Shown here in pieces: positions 16,273 to 24,957 of a stretch of DNA of 64,000 nt. Under the pieces are notes generated by a model. That model did no database searches, was not told the DNA's origin, and saw only the letters and a list, made by a program, of their open reading frames with translations. This stretch comes from Amycolatopsis lurida (GTDB lineage: Bacteria; Actinomycetota; Actinomycetes; Mycobacteriales; Pseudonocardiaceae): NCBI RefSeq assembly GCF_900105055.1, contig NZ_FNTA01000004.1, positions 4,991,501 through 5,055,500 on the forward strand, read 5' to 3'. Each line of letters opens with the position of its first letter. The first letter of the stretch is position 1. Both the position numbers and the translations under genes were made by a program.

Positions 16273-17396
16273 CCCAGACGCTCGACGACGTACTCGATGC
16301 TCTGGGTCAGCTTCGTGATGTCGTCCGGGTCGATGGCCGGGAACAGACCGACGCGCAGCTGGTTGCGGCCGAGCTTCCGGTACGGCTCGGTGTCGACGAT
16401 CCCGTTGGCGCGCAGCACCTTCGCGACCGCCGAGGCGTCCACCTCGTCGGCGAAGTCGATGGTGCCGACGACCTGCGAACGCAGCGACGGGTCGCTGACG
16501 AACGGCGTCGTGTAGCTGGTCTTCTCGGCCCACTCGTACAGCCGGGTCGACGAGTCGCGGGTGCGCGAGGTCGTCCACTCCAGGCCGCCGTTCGAGTTCA
16601 TCCACTCGATCTGGTCGGCCAGCAGGAACAGCGTCGACACCGCCGGGGTGTTGTACGTCTGGTCCTTGCGGGAGTTGTCGAGCGCCGTGGTCAGCGACAG
16701 GAACTCGGGGATCCAGCGGTCGCTCGCGCCGATCTCGCCGATGCGCTCGATCGCGGCGGGCGAGGCCAGCGCGATCCAGAGGCCACCGTCGGAGGCGAAG
16801 GACTTCTGGGGCGCGAAGTAGTAGACGTCGAAGTCCTCGGCCTTGACCGGCAGGCCGCCTGCGCCGGAGGTGGCGTCGATGGCGACGAGGGCGCCTTCGC
16901 TTCCTTCGGGGCGGCGCACCGGCACCGCGACACCGGTCGAGGTCTCGTTGTGCGCCCAGCCGACCAGGTCGGCGCCGGCTTCGTAGGCGATCTCGGGCGC
17001 GCTGCCCGGGTCGGCCTTGACGACGATCGGGTCGGCGAGGAACGGGGCGCCCTTGGTCACCGTGGCGAACTTCGAGGAGAACTCGCCGTAGGTGAAGTGC
17101 TGCGCACGTTCCCGCACGAGCCCGAAGGCGGCGGCGTCCCAGAATGCGGTCGTCCCGCCGTTGCCGAGGACCACTTCGTAGCCGTCGGGCAGGGAGAACA
17201 ATTCGGACAGACCCGCACGCACGCGGCCGACGAGGGACTTCACCGGCTTCTGACGGTGCGAGGTGCCGAGGTAGGTGGCACCGGATTTCGCCAGGTTGGC
17301 GAGCTGCTCGTCACGGACCTTGGACGGTCCGCAGCCGAAGCGGCCATCGGCAGGCTTCAGGTCCGCGGGGAGGGTCAACTCAGGTGCGTCGGTCAT
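16269..17396 (-). CDS. serC: Phosphoserine aminotransferase
   Basis: SerC makes 3-phosphoserine from 3-phosphohydroxypyruvate and glutamate, the second step of serine synthesis, in the cytoplasm; it needs PLP. The 375-residue protein is of the actinobacterial type. Visible parts are the N-terminal DGRFGCGPSKVR, the PLP-binding region VVLGNGGTTAFWD, the Asp-containing ATSGAGGLP and the PLP lysine in YFAPQKSFASDGGLW (about residue 199), then FPAIDPDDI near the end. Order relative to sepH agrees with Rv0884c. Its stop overlaps the convergent GT87 gene by 4 bp. Confidence 0.95.
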   Translation of the reverse strand: MTDAPELTLPADLKPADGRFGCGPSKVRDEQLANLAKSGATYLGTSHRQKPVKSLVGRVRAGLSELFSLPDGYEVVLGNGGTTAFWDAAAFGLVRERAQHFTYGEFSSKFATVTKGAPFLADPIVVKADPGSAPEIAYEAGADLVGWAHNETSTGVAVPVRRPEGSEGALVAIDATSGAGGLPVKAEDFDVYYFAPQKSFASDGGLWIALASPAAIERIGEIGASDRWIPEFLSLTTALDNSRKDQTYNTPAVSTLFLLADQIEWMNSNGGLEWTTSRTRDSSTRLYEWAEKTSYTTPFVSDPSLRSQVVGTIDFADEVDASAVAKVLRANGIVDTEPYRKLGRNQLRVGLFPAIDPDDITKLTQSIEYVVERLG

Positions 17397-17511
17397 GTGC
17401 CCAGTCTCTCAGGTCGGGACGGGCCTGCTGAAAGTCGGTGCGGCCTGTCCGGCATGTGGGATTCGCGGACCGGCTCCCGGCAGCGCCGATCGCCGGGTAG
17501 CTTCTCGCCTC

Positions 17512-17829
17512 ATGGCGACAGTGCACGAACGATTCCCCGTGCCCCCCGAGGCGTTGTGGCAGGCCCTCCCCAACGGGGTCGACGCGGTCAAGGGGCAGGC
17601 CCCCTACTACGACGCCGCGGCCGGGTACGTCACCTTCTCGACCAAGCTCGGCTTCTTCAGCTACGGGCAGACGGTCACCGTGAAGGTGGAGCGGACGACG
17701 GAGGGCTCCGGGCTGGCGATCCAGACGAGCTTGAAGTTCGGCTTCGTCGATTGGGGCGAGGGCAAGCGCATCGCCCGCAAGTTCATCGCGGCCGTCGGCG
17801 CGGCGGTCGGGCACACCCCGGCGGCCTGA
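17512..17829 (+). CDS. Small SRPBCC-like protein
   Basis: A 105-residue protein that begins MATVHERFPVPPEALWQALP, a typical first strand and helix of the START/SRPBCC fold, followed by antiparallel strands (YVTFSTKLGFFSYGQTVTVK) and a C-terminal helix. These proteins form a cavity that binds hydrophobic ligands, but at this length the family call is tentative. It overlaps the next gene by one base (TGATG), so the two are made together. No obvious ribosome site is seen. The region upstream is the divergent serC start. Confidence 0.6.
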   Translation: MATVHERFPVPPEALWQALPNGVDAVKGQAPYYDAAAGYVTFSTKLGFFSYGQTVTVKVERTTEGSGLAIQTSLKFGFVDWGEGKRIARKFIAAVGAAVGHTPAA

Positions 17830-18338
17830 TGCCCGACCCGTGGAGACCCAGATGGGGCTTCCTGCTCCTGTACTTCCTCGGGCTCGGCGGGCACTGGATC
17901 TTCCGCGACTGGGACGACACCGCCACCATCGGAGCGATCGTCGGTTTCGTGGGCGCCCTCGTGCTCGTGTTCGTTCCCGGCCTGCCGTCCTGGATGCACG
18001 GAGACCTGCCTGGGGAGCGCTCTTCGCCGAGGATCCGCCAGTGGTGGGCGGCGCTGCGGTACACGATCCTCCGTCGTGAACGTGTCCTCGACGTGGTACT
18101 CGGGCCGTGGGCGCTGGCCACCGCCACGCTGGACCCGGACGCCGGGTCCGCGCGCGGATGGGCCGTCCTCGACGGCGACCCGGCGAAGTTCGTCATCGAC
18201 GACTGTCCGGACGAACTCGCCGAGTCACTGCGCGGCCCGCGCCGGATGTGGGTCGTCGGCGACGCCCGCTACGGCGATGTCCTGGTGTGCGCGGACGGCG
18301 GCCGCGAGTTCACGACCGCCGCCTTCCGCTTCCGTTAG
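17829..18338 (+). CDS. Uncharacterised two-helix membrane protein
   Basis: A 169-residue protein with two N-terminal membrane helices (about residues 9-26 and 34-53) and a soluble C-terminal domain (RERVLDVVLGPWALATATLD to the end). No family was recognised. The ATG overlaps the stop of the SRPBCC-like gene by one base, and its own stop overlaps the convergent hydrolase by 4 bp. The pair may work together, perhaps with the membrane protein anchoring its partner; this is inference from coupling only. Confidence 0.6.
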   Translation: MPDPWRPRWGFLLLYFLGLGGHWIFRDWDDTATIGAIVGFVGALVLVFVPGLPSWMHGDLPGERSSPRIRQWWAALRYTILRRERVLDVVLGPWALATATLDPDAGSARGWAVLDGDPAKFVIDDCPDELAESLRGPRRMWVVGDARYGDVLVCADGGREFTTAAFRFR

Positions 18339-19690
18339 CGCCAGCCCTCGGCGTCGACGCCGCCGGGGATGGGCGCGGCCGGGTCGAACGGGGTCCGCGA
18401 GAAGATGAACGTCGCCAAGTCGAGGTGGTTCGGCTTCCCTGCCGAGTCCCGCCCGACTCGCAGCGTTTCGCCCGCGTAGTAGGCGTCGAGCCCGACCCAG
18501 GTGTCCTCGCCCACCGGCGCGAACCGTGACGCGCGCCCGGGGCCGTCGGTCGGCGCGAGGGAGAACAGGCCGCCCGGGAGCAGGCGCAGGTGGTACGGCG
18601 TCGGCCCCCAGTGCCACAATCCCGTCAGCTCCAGCAGCTTCGGGTCCACAGTGGACGGTTGCCACTCGGCGGGCATGGCGGGCTCGTGCTGTTCGGTCAG
18701 CTTCATCAGGTCGAGGCAGAGCTGCGTGATGCCGACGCCCGCCGTCGAGTTCGTCAGCACCAGCGCGCCGATGCCCGCGTTCGCGTCGACCAGCGAGCAG
18801 GCGAGGAACCCCGGCATCGACCCGGTGTGCCCGGCCAGCCGCCTGCCTTCCGTGCGGACCAGCATGACACCGAGGCCGAACCCGGTGGTCCAGGCGTCGC
18901 CGTCGTCCACGGTGACCATTTCGCGCATCTCCGCGACGGTCTGCTCGCTGAGCACTCCGCCGGTGTGGCCGCCGAGGAACGACGTCCAGCGGGCGAGGTC
19001 GGTGATCGTCGACCACAGCTGCCCGGCGGGTGCCATCGCGCCCGCGTCCGGTGACGGCTCCGGCATGAGGAGATCGGCGAAGGGGTGCACCGCGAATCCG
19101 CTCGCGTGCGCGCCTTCGGGATGCGGCGACGTCCGGGTCATGCCGAGCGGGCCGAGGATCTCGGCGCGGACGACGTCGAGCCACGACTGACCGCGGTGGC
19201 GGGCGACCAGCTCGCCGAGCACGCCGTAGCCGACGTTGCTGTAATGGAACTTGCTGCCCGGCCGCAGCCGAGTCGCGCCGTCCTTGAGGCTCTCGACGAG
19301 CGCGTCCCAGTCGGCGCCGACCGTGCGCTCCCACCAGGAGCCGGGCGATTCCGCGGTCAGCCCGGAGGTGTGCGACAGCAGCTGCGCGATGGTGGCCGAG
19401 CCGAACGCGGTGCCCGGCAGATGCTGCTCCAGCGGGTCGTTCAGGTCGAGCTTGCCTTCGTCACGCAGCCGCATGACCGCCGTCGCGACGAGTGTCTTGG
19501 TGATCGAGCCGAGCCGGTACTGCGTGTCGGCGCCGGGTGTCTCGCCGTCGACGCGTCCGCGCCCTCCGGACCAGGCGAGTTCCCCGTCGCGGACGACGGC
19601 GGCGACGATGGACGGGGCGCGGCACGAGGATTGCTCGTGCGCGAGGCGGCGTAGCAGCGCCAATTCGGTCGAGGCAAGCATGGGACGCAT
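18335..19690 (-). CDS. Beta-lactamase-fold serine hydrolase
   Basis: A 451-residue member of the class C beta-lactamase/DD-peptidase family (PF00144). The nucleophile motif S-x-x-K is SITK in YRLGSITKTLVATAVMRL (near residues 57-60), the second motif Y-x-N is YSN in KFHYSNVGYGVLGELV, and HTGSMPGF near residue 280 fits the third motif (H-x-G). No clear signal peptide is present. The remaining ~150 residues form a beta-rich C-terminal domain. The start lies 5 bp after the stop of the response regulator gene and a GGGTAGG site overlaps that stop, so it is probably the last gene of the ABC/two-component operon. Esterase, peptidase and amidase activities are all possible. Confidence 0.82.
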   Translation of the reverse strand: MRPMLASTELALLRRLAHEQSSCRAPSIVAAVVRDGELAWSGGRGRVDGETPGADTQYRLGSITKTLVATAVMRLRDEGKLDLNDPLEQHLPGTAFGSATIAQLLSHTSGLTAESPGSWWERTVGADWDALVESLKDGATRLRPGSKFHYSNVGYGVLGELVARHRGQSWLDVVRAEILGPLGMTRTSPHPEGAHASGFAVHPFADLLMPEPSPDAGAMAPAGQLWSTITDLARWTSFLGGHTGGVLSEQTVAEMREMVTVDDGDAWTTGFGLGVMLVRTEGRRLAGHTGSMPGFLACSLVDANAGIGALVLTNSTAGVGITQLCLDLMKLTEQHEPAMPAEWQPSTVDPKLLELTGLWHWGPTPYHLRLLPGGLFSLAPTDGPGRASRFAPVGEDTWVGLDAYYAGETLRVGRDSAGKPNHLDLATFIFSRTPFDPAAPIPGGVDAEGWR

Positions 19691-19695
19691 TCTGC

Positions 19696-20316
19696 CTACC
19701 CGAGCAGGCCCAGTCGCATAGCGGTGGTCACAGCGGCCGTGCGGTCCGAAACGTCCAGTTTGCCGAACGCGCGCAGCAGGTGGGTCTTGACCGTCGCCTC
19801 GCTGATGTGGAGCGTCCGGCCGATCTCGGCGTTCGTGCTTCCCCCGGCCACCAGCCGGAGTACTTCGATCTCGCGCGCCGACAACGGCGATGTCGTCGGG
19901 TTGCGCACGCGGTTCACCAGCTTCCCGGCCACCGAAGGTGCCAACACCGTCTCACCGCGTGATGCGGCACGGATCGCACCGGCGAGCTCCGCACGCGAAG
20001 CGTCCTTCAGCAGGTACCCGGAGGCGCCCGCTTCGACCGCGCGCAGGATGTCCGCGTCCGTCTCGTAGGTGGTGAGCACGACCACGCGCTGATCAGGCCG
20101 GTCGGCGAGGATCTTCCTGGTCGCCCCGACGCCGTCGAGGCCGGGCATCCGCAGGTCCATCAGGATCACGTCCGGCTGCTTGACCCGGCTCAGCGCGACG
20201 GCCTCGTCGCCCGAGCCCGCTTCGCCGACGACGCTCAGGTCCGGCTCGGCCTCCAGCATGCCGCGCAGGCCCTCCCGCACCACGGGGTGATCGTCGACCA
20301 GCATGATCGTGATCAC
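19696..20316 (-). CDS. NarL/LuxR-type response regulator
   Basis: A 206-residue regulator: receiver domain with MLVDDHPVVREGL, phospho-acceptor Asp in DVILMDLRMPGLDG and Lys in GYLLKDASRAEL, then a LuxR helix-turn-helix (LSAREIEVLRLVAGGSTNAE, ATVKTHLLRAFGKLDVSDRT). GTG 20316 is the start because it precedes ITIMLVDDHP and overlaps the kinase stop by 4 bp. It should control the ABC exporter genes in the same operon. Confidence 0.93.
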   Translation of the reverse strand: MITIMLVDDHPVVREGLRGMLEAEPDLSVVGEAGSGDEAVALSRVKQPDVILMDLRMPGLDGVGATRKILADRPDQRVVVLTTYETDADILRAVEAGASGYLLKDASRAELAGAIRAASRGETVLAPSVAGKLVNRVRNPTTSPLSAREIEVLRLVAGGSTNAEIGRTLHISEATVKTHLLRAFGKLDVSDRTAAVTTAMRLGLLG

Positions 20317-21467
20317 GCGGGCACCTCCAGTTCCAGCTTCGTCCCCGCACCGGGTCGGCTTGTCAGTCTCACGATGCCACCGACCTGATCGGTGCGCGCC
20401 CGCATCCCCGACAGGCCGAAGCCGCCGGTGGGCGCCGCGGGGTCGAATCCGGCGCCGTCGTCGGTCACGGCGAGGTGGACCCGTCCATCCATAGTGGACA
20501 GACGGAGCGCGGCCGAGGTGGCGCGGGAGTGCTTGCGGATGTTGCTCAGCGCCTCCTGCGCTCCTCGCAACAGGACGACCTCGGTGGCCATCGGGAGCGC
20601 GGGCAGCGGGCCGTCGACCTCGATCGACGCCTCGATACCGGTCTCCTCGGTCAGCCGTTCCGCCTGACGGCGCAACGCTTCTTCCAGCGAAGCGGCGGCG
20701 AGCGCCGACGGTGCCTGCGCCGCGACCATCGCCCGCGCCTCCGCCAGGTTCTCCCGGGCCGTCCGGGCCGCGAGTGCCAGGTGACGGCGGGCCGCCTTTG
20801 GGTCGGTGTCCATTTCGGACTCGATCGCCTGGGCCAGGGTCACGATGCTTGTGAAGCCCTGAGCGAGCGTGTCGTGGATCTCGCGGGCCATGCGCTCGCG
20901 TTCGGCGGCCGTTCCCGCCTCCCGCGAGAGCCGGGAAACCTCCGCCTGACTGGCCTTCAGCTGTTCGATCAGCGCCGCCCTGCTCTTGCTCTGCTGGATG
21001 ATCTGGGTGGTGTAGCGGCCGGCGAGGAGGCTGAAGATGATCAGAATCGCCGTCATCGGCAGCATGACCGGCTGTTCGTCGAGCCCGCCCCGCACGAGCA
21101 GGGAAGCCGGGCTCGAGAGCACCGCCGCGGTGGTGAGGATCGACGCGGCCTTCGTCGGCATCGTCATGTACAGCACGGGGCAGACCAGGAAGAGGACGAA
21201 GCTCGAGTTGCCCGACGCGAACACGGCCCCCAGCGTGAAGAGCATCATCACCCCGGCGAACAACCATGGCGTGTGGTCGTAATCCGGGCCCTTGATGAGG
21301 CGGCGTCCTCGGACCAGGTAGGTCACGCCGAGCCCGGCCAGGCACAGGAGCGCGACCGTTTTGCCCGTCGTCGCCCCGTCGTCGAGCAGTACCAAGGCCG
21401 TCGTCGCGACGAAGGTGACCCCGAACAGGACTTCCCAGAGCCAGTAGAACCGCTCCCAGGCGTTCAC
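20313..21467 (-). CDS. NarL-partner sensor histidine kinase
   Basis: A 384-residue kinase. Five to six N-terminal membrane helices (residues ~8-160), without a large extracytoplasmic domain, suggest sensing within the membrane. Then come a short coiled coil, the HisKA_3 H-box EREMAREIHDTLAQGFTSIV read as ERERMAREIHDTLAQGF (His near residue 195) and the HATPase domain (EALSNIRKHS, VTDDGAGFDP, GGFGLSGMRAR). GTG 21467 overlaps the permease stop by 4 bp. The architecture matches kinases that monitor an adjacent ABC exporter. Confidence 0.9.
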   Translation of the reverse strand: MNAWERFYWLWEVLFGVTFVATTALVLLDDGATTGKTVALLCLAGLGVTYLVRGRRLIKGPDYDHTPWLFAGVMMLFTLGAVFASGNSSFVLFLVCPVLYMTMPTKAASILTTAAVLSSPASLLVRGGLDEQPVMLPMTAILIIFSLLAGRYTTQIIQQSKSRAALIEQLKASQAEVSRLSREAGTAAERERMAREIHDTLAQGFTSIVTLAQAIESEMDTDPKAARRHLALAARTARENLAEARAMVAAQAPSALAAASLEEALRRQAERLTEETGIEASIEVDGPLPALPMATEVVLLRGAQEALSNIRKHSRATSAALRLSTMDGRVHLAVTDDGAGFDPAAPTGGFGLSGMRARTDQVGGIVRLTSRPGAGTKLELEVPA

Positions 21468-22276
21468 CTGCCCTCGTTCGACCAGCGGAACGTCAGCTTC
21501 GCCAGCAGCAGCCCCGCGGCGCACCACGCCGTCAGCACCAGTGCCACCATCGGAAGTTCCCATGTTCCCGCCATCTCCTGTGTCGCGGCCTCGGCCGGCA
21601 GGAACACCGAGCGGAAGCCCTGGCAGATCCACTTCACCGGGAAGAACGAAGCGATGTCGACCATAACCTTCGGCAGAGTGGTGATCGGCGTGACGAACAC
21701 CCCGGAGATGAACTGCAGCGCGAGGTAGATCAGGTTGGTCACCGCGACCGCGCCGCTGACCGTCCGGGTGACCGAGCCGAGTGCGATCCCCAGCAGCGTG
21801 CAACCGGTGATGCCGAGGAGGAAGACCCACAGCGCGGTCAGCAGTTTCGCCGGATCGGTCGGCAGTTCCAGATCGAAGAGCAGGCTGCCCACGATCGACA
21901 TCAGCACTACCTGCGCGATGCTGGTGAAGCCGACCAGGATGATCTTGCCGACGAAGTAGGACGCCGCGGGCATCGGCGTGCCACGCAGCCGTTTCAGCGC
22001 CCCGAGCTCGCGATCGGACGCGAGGTTGATCCCGATGCTGGTGAAGGACGTCGAGACGATGCCGGAGCCGATCATGCCCGCGGCCAGCACCTGGCCGGTG
22101 GTGATCGCCATGCCGGGCATCGAGGAGTTCAGCATCGAGCCGAGCAGGATCATCAGCAGCGACGGAAACGCGAAGGTGAAGATCACCTGCTCCCGGATGC
22201 GAAAGAACTGTTTGATCTCCGCGGCACCCCGGACGAGACCGAGCGAGAAGGTGCCCGGGAGGGTCAGCGTGCTCAT
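21464..22276 (-). CDS. ABC-2 type transporter permease
   Basis: A 270-residue ABC-2 permease with six membrane helices. The first follows the AEIKQFFRIREQVIFTFAFP amphipathic segment; the GALKRLRGTPMPAASYFVGK loop is typical of drug and lipid exporters of the DrrB/YhhJ kind. The ATG overlaps the ATPase gene stop by 4 bp, and the gene overlaps the kinase start. It should form the membrane part of an exporter with the ATPase upstream. Confidence 0.9.
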   Translation of the reverse strand: MSTLTLPGTFSLGLVRGAAEIKQFFRIREQVIFTFAFPSLLMILLGSMLNSSMPGMAITTGQVLAAGMIGSGIVSTSFTSIGINLASDRELGALKRLRGTPMPAASYFVGKIILVGFTSIAQVVLMSIVGSLLFDLELPTDPAKLLTALWVFLLGITGCTLLGIALGSVTRTVSGAVAVTNLIYLALQFISGVFVTPITTLPKVMVDIASFFPVKWICQGFRSVFLPAEAATQEMAGTWELPMVALVLTAWCAAGLLLAKLTFRWSNEGR

Positions 22277-23112
22277 CGGGCTTCTCCGATCAGGTCGAGG
22301 TAGGTGTCTTCGAGGGTGGGGCGGTGGACGGTCAGCTCCGACGGCTCGCGGCCGTCGGCGGAGAGCTCGCGGATCAGCTTGGCCGGGAAGTGGGTGCGCT
22401 CTTGGTGGCCGCCGCGCTCGTCGGTCCAGCGGACGGTGGCCTCCGCGGTCGCCCGGCCGCCGAGCGTCTGCGGTGTCCCTTCGGCGACGATCTCCCCGCG
22501 AGTGATGACCGCGACGCGGTCGGCCAGCGCCTCGGCCTCGTCGAGATAGTGGGTGGTGAGCAGGATCGTGGTGCCTTCGCGGGCCAGACTCCTGATCAGT
22601 TCCCAGAACTGGCGCCGGGCCGCCGGATCGAAGCCGGTCGTGGGCTCGTCGAGGAACACCAGCTCGGGCCGCCCGATGATCCCGAGCGCCACATCGACAC
22701 GACGCCGCTGCCCGCCGGAAAGGTTCTTGACGCGGGCACCCGCCTTCTCGGTCAGGCCGACCCTCTCGATCACTTCATCGGTGTCATGGGGATTCGGGTA
22801 ATAGCGGGCGAAATGCCGGACCGTCTCGGCGACGGTGAGTTCGGCGGCGTCGTTGGCCGTCTGCAACACGATTCCGAGCTTTGCCCGCCAGGCGCGGCCG
22901 GCGGTGCCTGGATCCTCGCCGAGTACGTCGACCTCGCCCGACGTCCGCTCGCGGTGCCCCTCCAGGATCTCGACCGTCGTCGTCTTGCCCGCTCCGTTCG
23001 GGCCGAGCAGCGCGAACACCTCGCCCTGCTCGATGTCGAGATCGATACCCCCGACGGCCGTGTGGCCCGGGTACTCCTTGCGCAGACCGCGCACTCTCAC
23101 TACCGTTTTCAT
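22273..23112 (-). CDS. ABC transporter ATP-binding protein, DrrA type
   Basis: A 279-residue ATPase with Walker A GPNGAGKTT (near residue 37), signature LSGGQRRRVDVALG, Walker B LVFLDEPTTGFD and His switch TTHYLDEAEALADR. The C-terminal ~60 residues (ATAEATVRWTDERGGHQERT) are the regulatory domain of DrrA-like exporters. It is first in a chain of overlapping genes: ATPase, permease, kinase, regulator and probably the hydrolase. The 108 bp upstream include one arm of the 25-bp inverted repeat. Confidence 0.92.
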   Translation of the reverse strand: MKTVVRVRGLRKEYPGHTAVGGIDLDIEQGEVFALLGPNGAGKTTTVEILEGHRERTSGEVDVLGEDPGTAGRAWRAKLGIVLQTANDAAELTVAETVRHFARYYPNPHDTDEVIERVGLTEKAGARVKNLSGGQRRRVDVALGIIGRPELVFLDEPTTGFDPAARRQFWELIRSLAREGTTILLTTHYLDEAEALADRVAVITRGEIVAEGTPQTLGGRATAEATVRWTDERGGHQERTHFPAKLIRELSADGREPSELTVHRPTLEDTYLDLIGEAR

Positions 23113-23204
23113 ACCTCGATCGTGCTGTGCGGGGTCCGGGCCGCGGGACGTCCGCTGGACTGAACCCGGCTGTCAACCGATCGATGGACACCGGCGTCCC
23201 CTTT

Positions 23205-23229
23205 CCCCGCAATTAGTCACCTACTTGCG
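23205..23229. repeat. Left arm of 25-bp perfect inverted repeat
   Basis: Reverse complement of 24225-24249. The arms enclose the DUF559-type gene and its upstream region (1,045 bp in total). The TAG stop of that gene lies inside this arm. Each arm can itself fold: CGCAA pairs with TTGCG, TAG with CTA, with a GTGA tetraloop on the minus strand. The inner 22 nt (23208-23229) belong to the CGCAATT family also found at 14980-15044. Confidence 0.85.
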
Positions 23230-24120
23230 TCGGCTTGCCTGAAGCGCGGTCTTCACGCGAGCGACCATGCCCTTCGGATCCCCGTAGAGCTCCTCTTTCG
23301 TGATCACGACGAATCTCCAGCCGTCGGCTTCCATGAGTGCCCGTCGTTCGGAGTCGAAGCGGGGTTGCTCCCCTTCGAGATGCCAAGCGCCGTCGTATTC
23401 GATGGCGAGTTTCGCTTTGCGGATCGCGAGGTCGAGGCGTCCGAGGAATCGTCGTTCGCGGTACACCTCCACCTGGGGCTCCGCCTCGATGTCGTGGATC
23501 CACAGCCAGACCCGGACCTCGGATTCGGGGATGGATTCGGCTCTCGCGTCGGAAAGCGCCAGCGCCTTCCGTGCCCTGACAATGCCGTGGTCGTGACGAT
23601 GCCCGAGGTAGTTTTCGAGCTGTTCGCGTTCGATGAATCCGGCATGAAGCAGCGCGTCGACCAGACCGACCACCCGGGGAAACGAGCGATGGAGCCGGGT
23701 GTTGGACAAGATGTCCATGGTCATGCGCAGCGGGCTCGCGATCCGGCCGTCTCGCCAAGGCTCGAAATCCTCGCCGATCAACCGAGATCGTTTCAAGTGC
23801 ATCCCACGCTGGAAATGGAACCCTTCCTCCTCGGGTATGACGAACTCGACCGGATCGTTGTCGAGGGCGAACGGGAAGCCGCGCACTGTCGCGGCCGAAC
23901 AGCCGGTCAGTACCGCGCCGGGGGGTGCGGCGAGGATCGCCGCCTTGCAGCGGAGCACATGATCCTGCGGGATGCGGATCGGAACGTAGACGTTCTGGAA
24001 CAGCCGGTTGTAGGGCCCCGATCGGAGCTGTGAACGGGTGATGTCACCTTCGCTGATGGCGCGGCTGCCAAGGAAGGGACCGCTGAAGTCGGCGACTTCC
24101 GCGTAGTGGCTTCTGGACAT
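23221..24120 (-). CDS. DUF559-type endonuclease-like protein with AbiEi-like N-terminus
   Basis: A 299-residue protein of a kind common as single genes in mycobacteria and relatives. The N-terminal ~60 residues (AISEGDITRSQLRSGPYNRL ending QNVYVPIR) look like the winged-helix AbiEi antitoxin domain. The C-terminal ~100 residues (PESEVRVWLWIHD, GRLDLAIRKAKLAIEYDGAW and H) resemble the Vsr/DUF559 nuclease fold with conserved Glu, Asp and Y-D-G-x-x-H residues. It has no partner toxin gene nearby. The stop codon and the region before the start are both held in perfect inverted repeats, which suggests a cassette. Its codon use is a little less GC-rich than that of its neighbours. Confidence 0.72.
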   Translation of the reverse strand: MSRSHYAEVADFSGPFLGSRAISEGDITRSQLRSGPYNRLFQNVYVPIRIPQDHVLRCKAAILAAPPGAVLTGCSAATVRGFPFALDNDPVEFVIPEEEGFHFQRGMHLKRSRLIGEDFEPWRDGRIASPLRMTMDILSNTRLHRSFPRVVGLVDALLHAGFIEREQLENYLGHRHDHGIVRARKALALSDARAESIPESEVRVWLWIHDIEAEPQVEVYRERRFLGRLDLAIRKAKLAIEYDGAWHLEGEQPRFDSERRALMEADGWRFVVITKEELYGDPKGMVARVKTALQASRRK

Positions 24121-24224
24121 GATCCGACGATGGCATCCGTTCCTGACGCCAAGACCGCTCCAAGATCAACTTCGGCTCAGTTGTCCACAATGACCCACGC
24201 CTGTGCGTAACTCGTCTGACCTGG

Positions 24225-24249
24225 CGCAAGTAGGTGACTAATTGCGGGG
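24225..24249. repeat. Right arm of 25-bp perfect inverted repeat
   Basis: Reverse complement of 23205-23229. The TetR gene stop codon (24238-24240) is inside this arm, and its last residues PRN are encoded by the repeat. No direct duplication of a target site is visible at the outer edges. Confidence 0.85.
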
Positions 24250-24828
24250 AGTGAGCAGGGTTCGTACCGAGGTTTCGAGGGAAGGAAGGAGGGCGGCGGG
24301 GTCGGCGGCGGTGAGCATCCGGTTCGCGAAGCCGTCGGTCAGGGCGAGGACGGCGTCGGCCAGGTCGCTCGCCGCGAGGTCGTCGCGCACATGGCCCGCC
24401 GCCTGCGCTTTCGAGAGGTACTGGGCCGTGATCTCCACGAGCTCGTCGTAACCCGTGCGGATGAACTCGGCCCACGACGGCCGGACGGCGGCGCGCGCGG
24501 TGAAGGCGTTGATGACGATCACCTCCGCGCGGCGCTGCTCGTCGAGCGGCATCGCCTCGACCAGCAAACGCAGCAGGAGGTCGAGCAGGTCGCCGGACTG
24601 GTCGAGGGTGTTCCAGCGCTGCTCCAGGAACTCGCTGGTCATGTCGAGGGCGAAGCGGAACAGGTCTTCCTTGGTGGAGAAGTACTTCTGCACCGCGCCC
24701 GCGGACACCCCTGCTTCGACGGCGACCGAACGCACGCTGACGGCCTCGACGCCTTCGCGCGCGACGATGCGCAGGAGGGCGCCGGCGATCTCGCGGCGGC
24801 GTTCGGCGCGGTCCACGATCTTCGGCAC
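24238..24828 (-). CDS. TetR-family repressor of the divergent MFS gene
   Basis: A 196-residue TetR regulator. The helix-turn-helix is VEAVSVRSVAVEAGVSAGAV with QKYFSTKEDLFRFAL after it (residues ~20-60); the rest is a helical ligand domain with no family-specific marks. It begins at GTG 24828 with a GAGGA site. A perfect GAATAC-AGTC-GTATTC operator lies between it and the MFS gene, so it most likely represses both. Its C-terminus is formed by the inverted-repeat arm. Confidence 0.88.
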   Translation of the reverse strand: MPKIVDRAERRREIAGALLRIVAREGVEAVSVRSVAVEAGVSAGAVQKYFSTKEDLFRFALDMTSEFLEQRWNTLDQSGDLLDLLLRLLVEAMPLDEQRRAEVIVINAFTARAAVRPSWAEFIRTGYDELVEITAQYLSKAQAAGHVRDDLAASDLADAVLALTDGFANRMLTAADPAALLPSLETSVRTLLTPRN

Positions 24829-24924
24829 GGACGCATCCTCCCTCGCAGTCGGCTGATTTGCCCTTCGTGGCCGGAGCCAGGCGTTGCGGGAGTCGACCGC
24901 AAGTTGCTCACCCGGCGCTCTTTA

Positions 24925-24940
24925 GAATACAGTCGTATTC
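24925..24940. promoter_or_regulatory. TetR operator GAATAC-n4-GTATTC
   Basis: A perfect 6-bp inverted repeat with AGTC between, in a short AT-rich stretch of the 129-bp divergent region between the TetR (24828) and MFS (24958) starts. It is 17 bp before the MFS start codon, so a bound repressor would block its promoter. Confidence 0.75.
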
Positions 24941-24957
24941 GAACAGGGGGTACTGGG

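Noticed and set aside
23205..24249. Classical insertion sequence
   Set aside because: The 25-bp inverted repeats suggest one, but the enclosed protein is not a transposase and no target-site duplication is visible.
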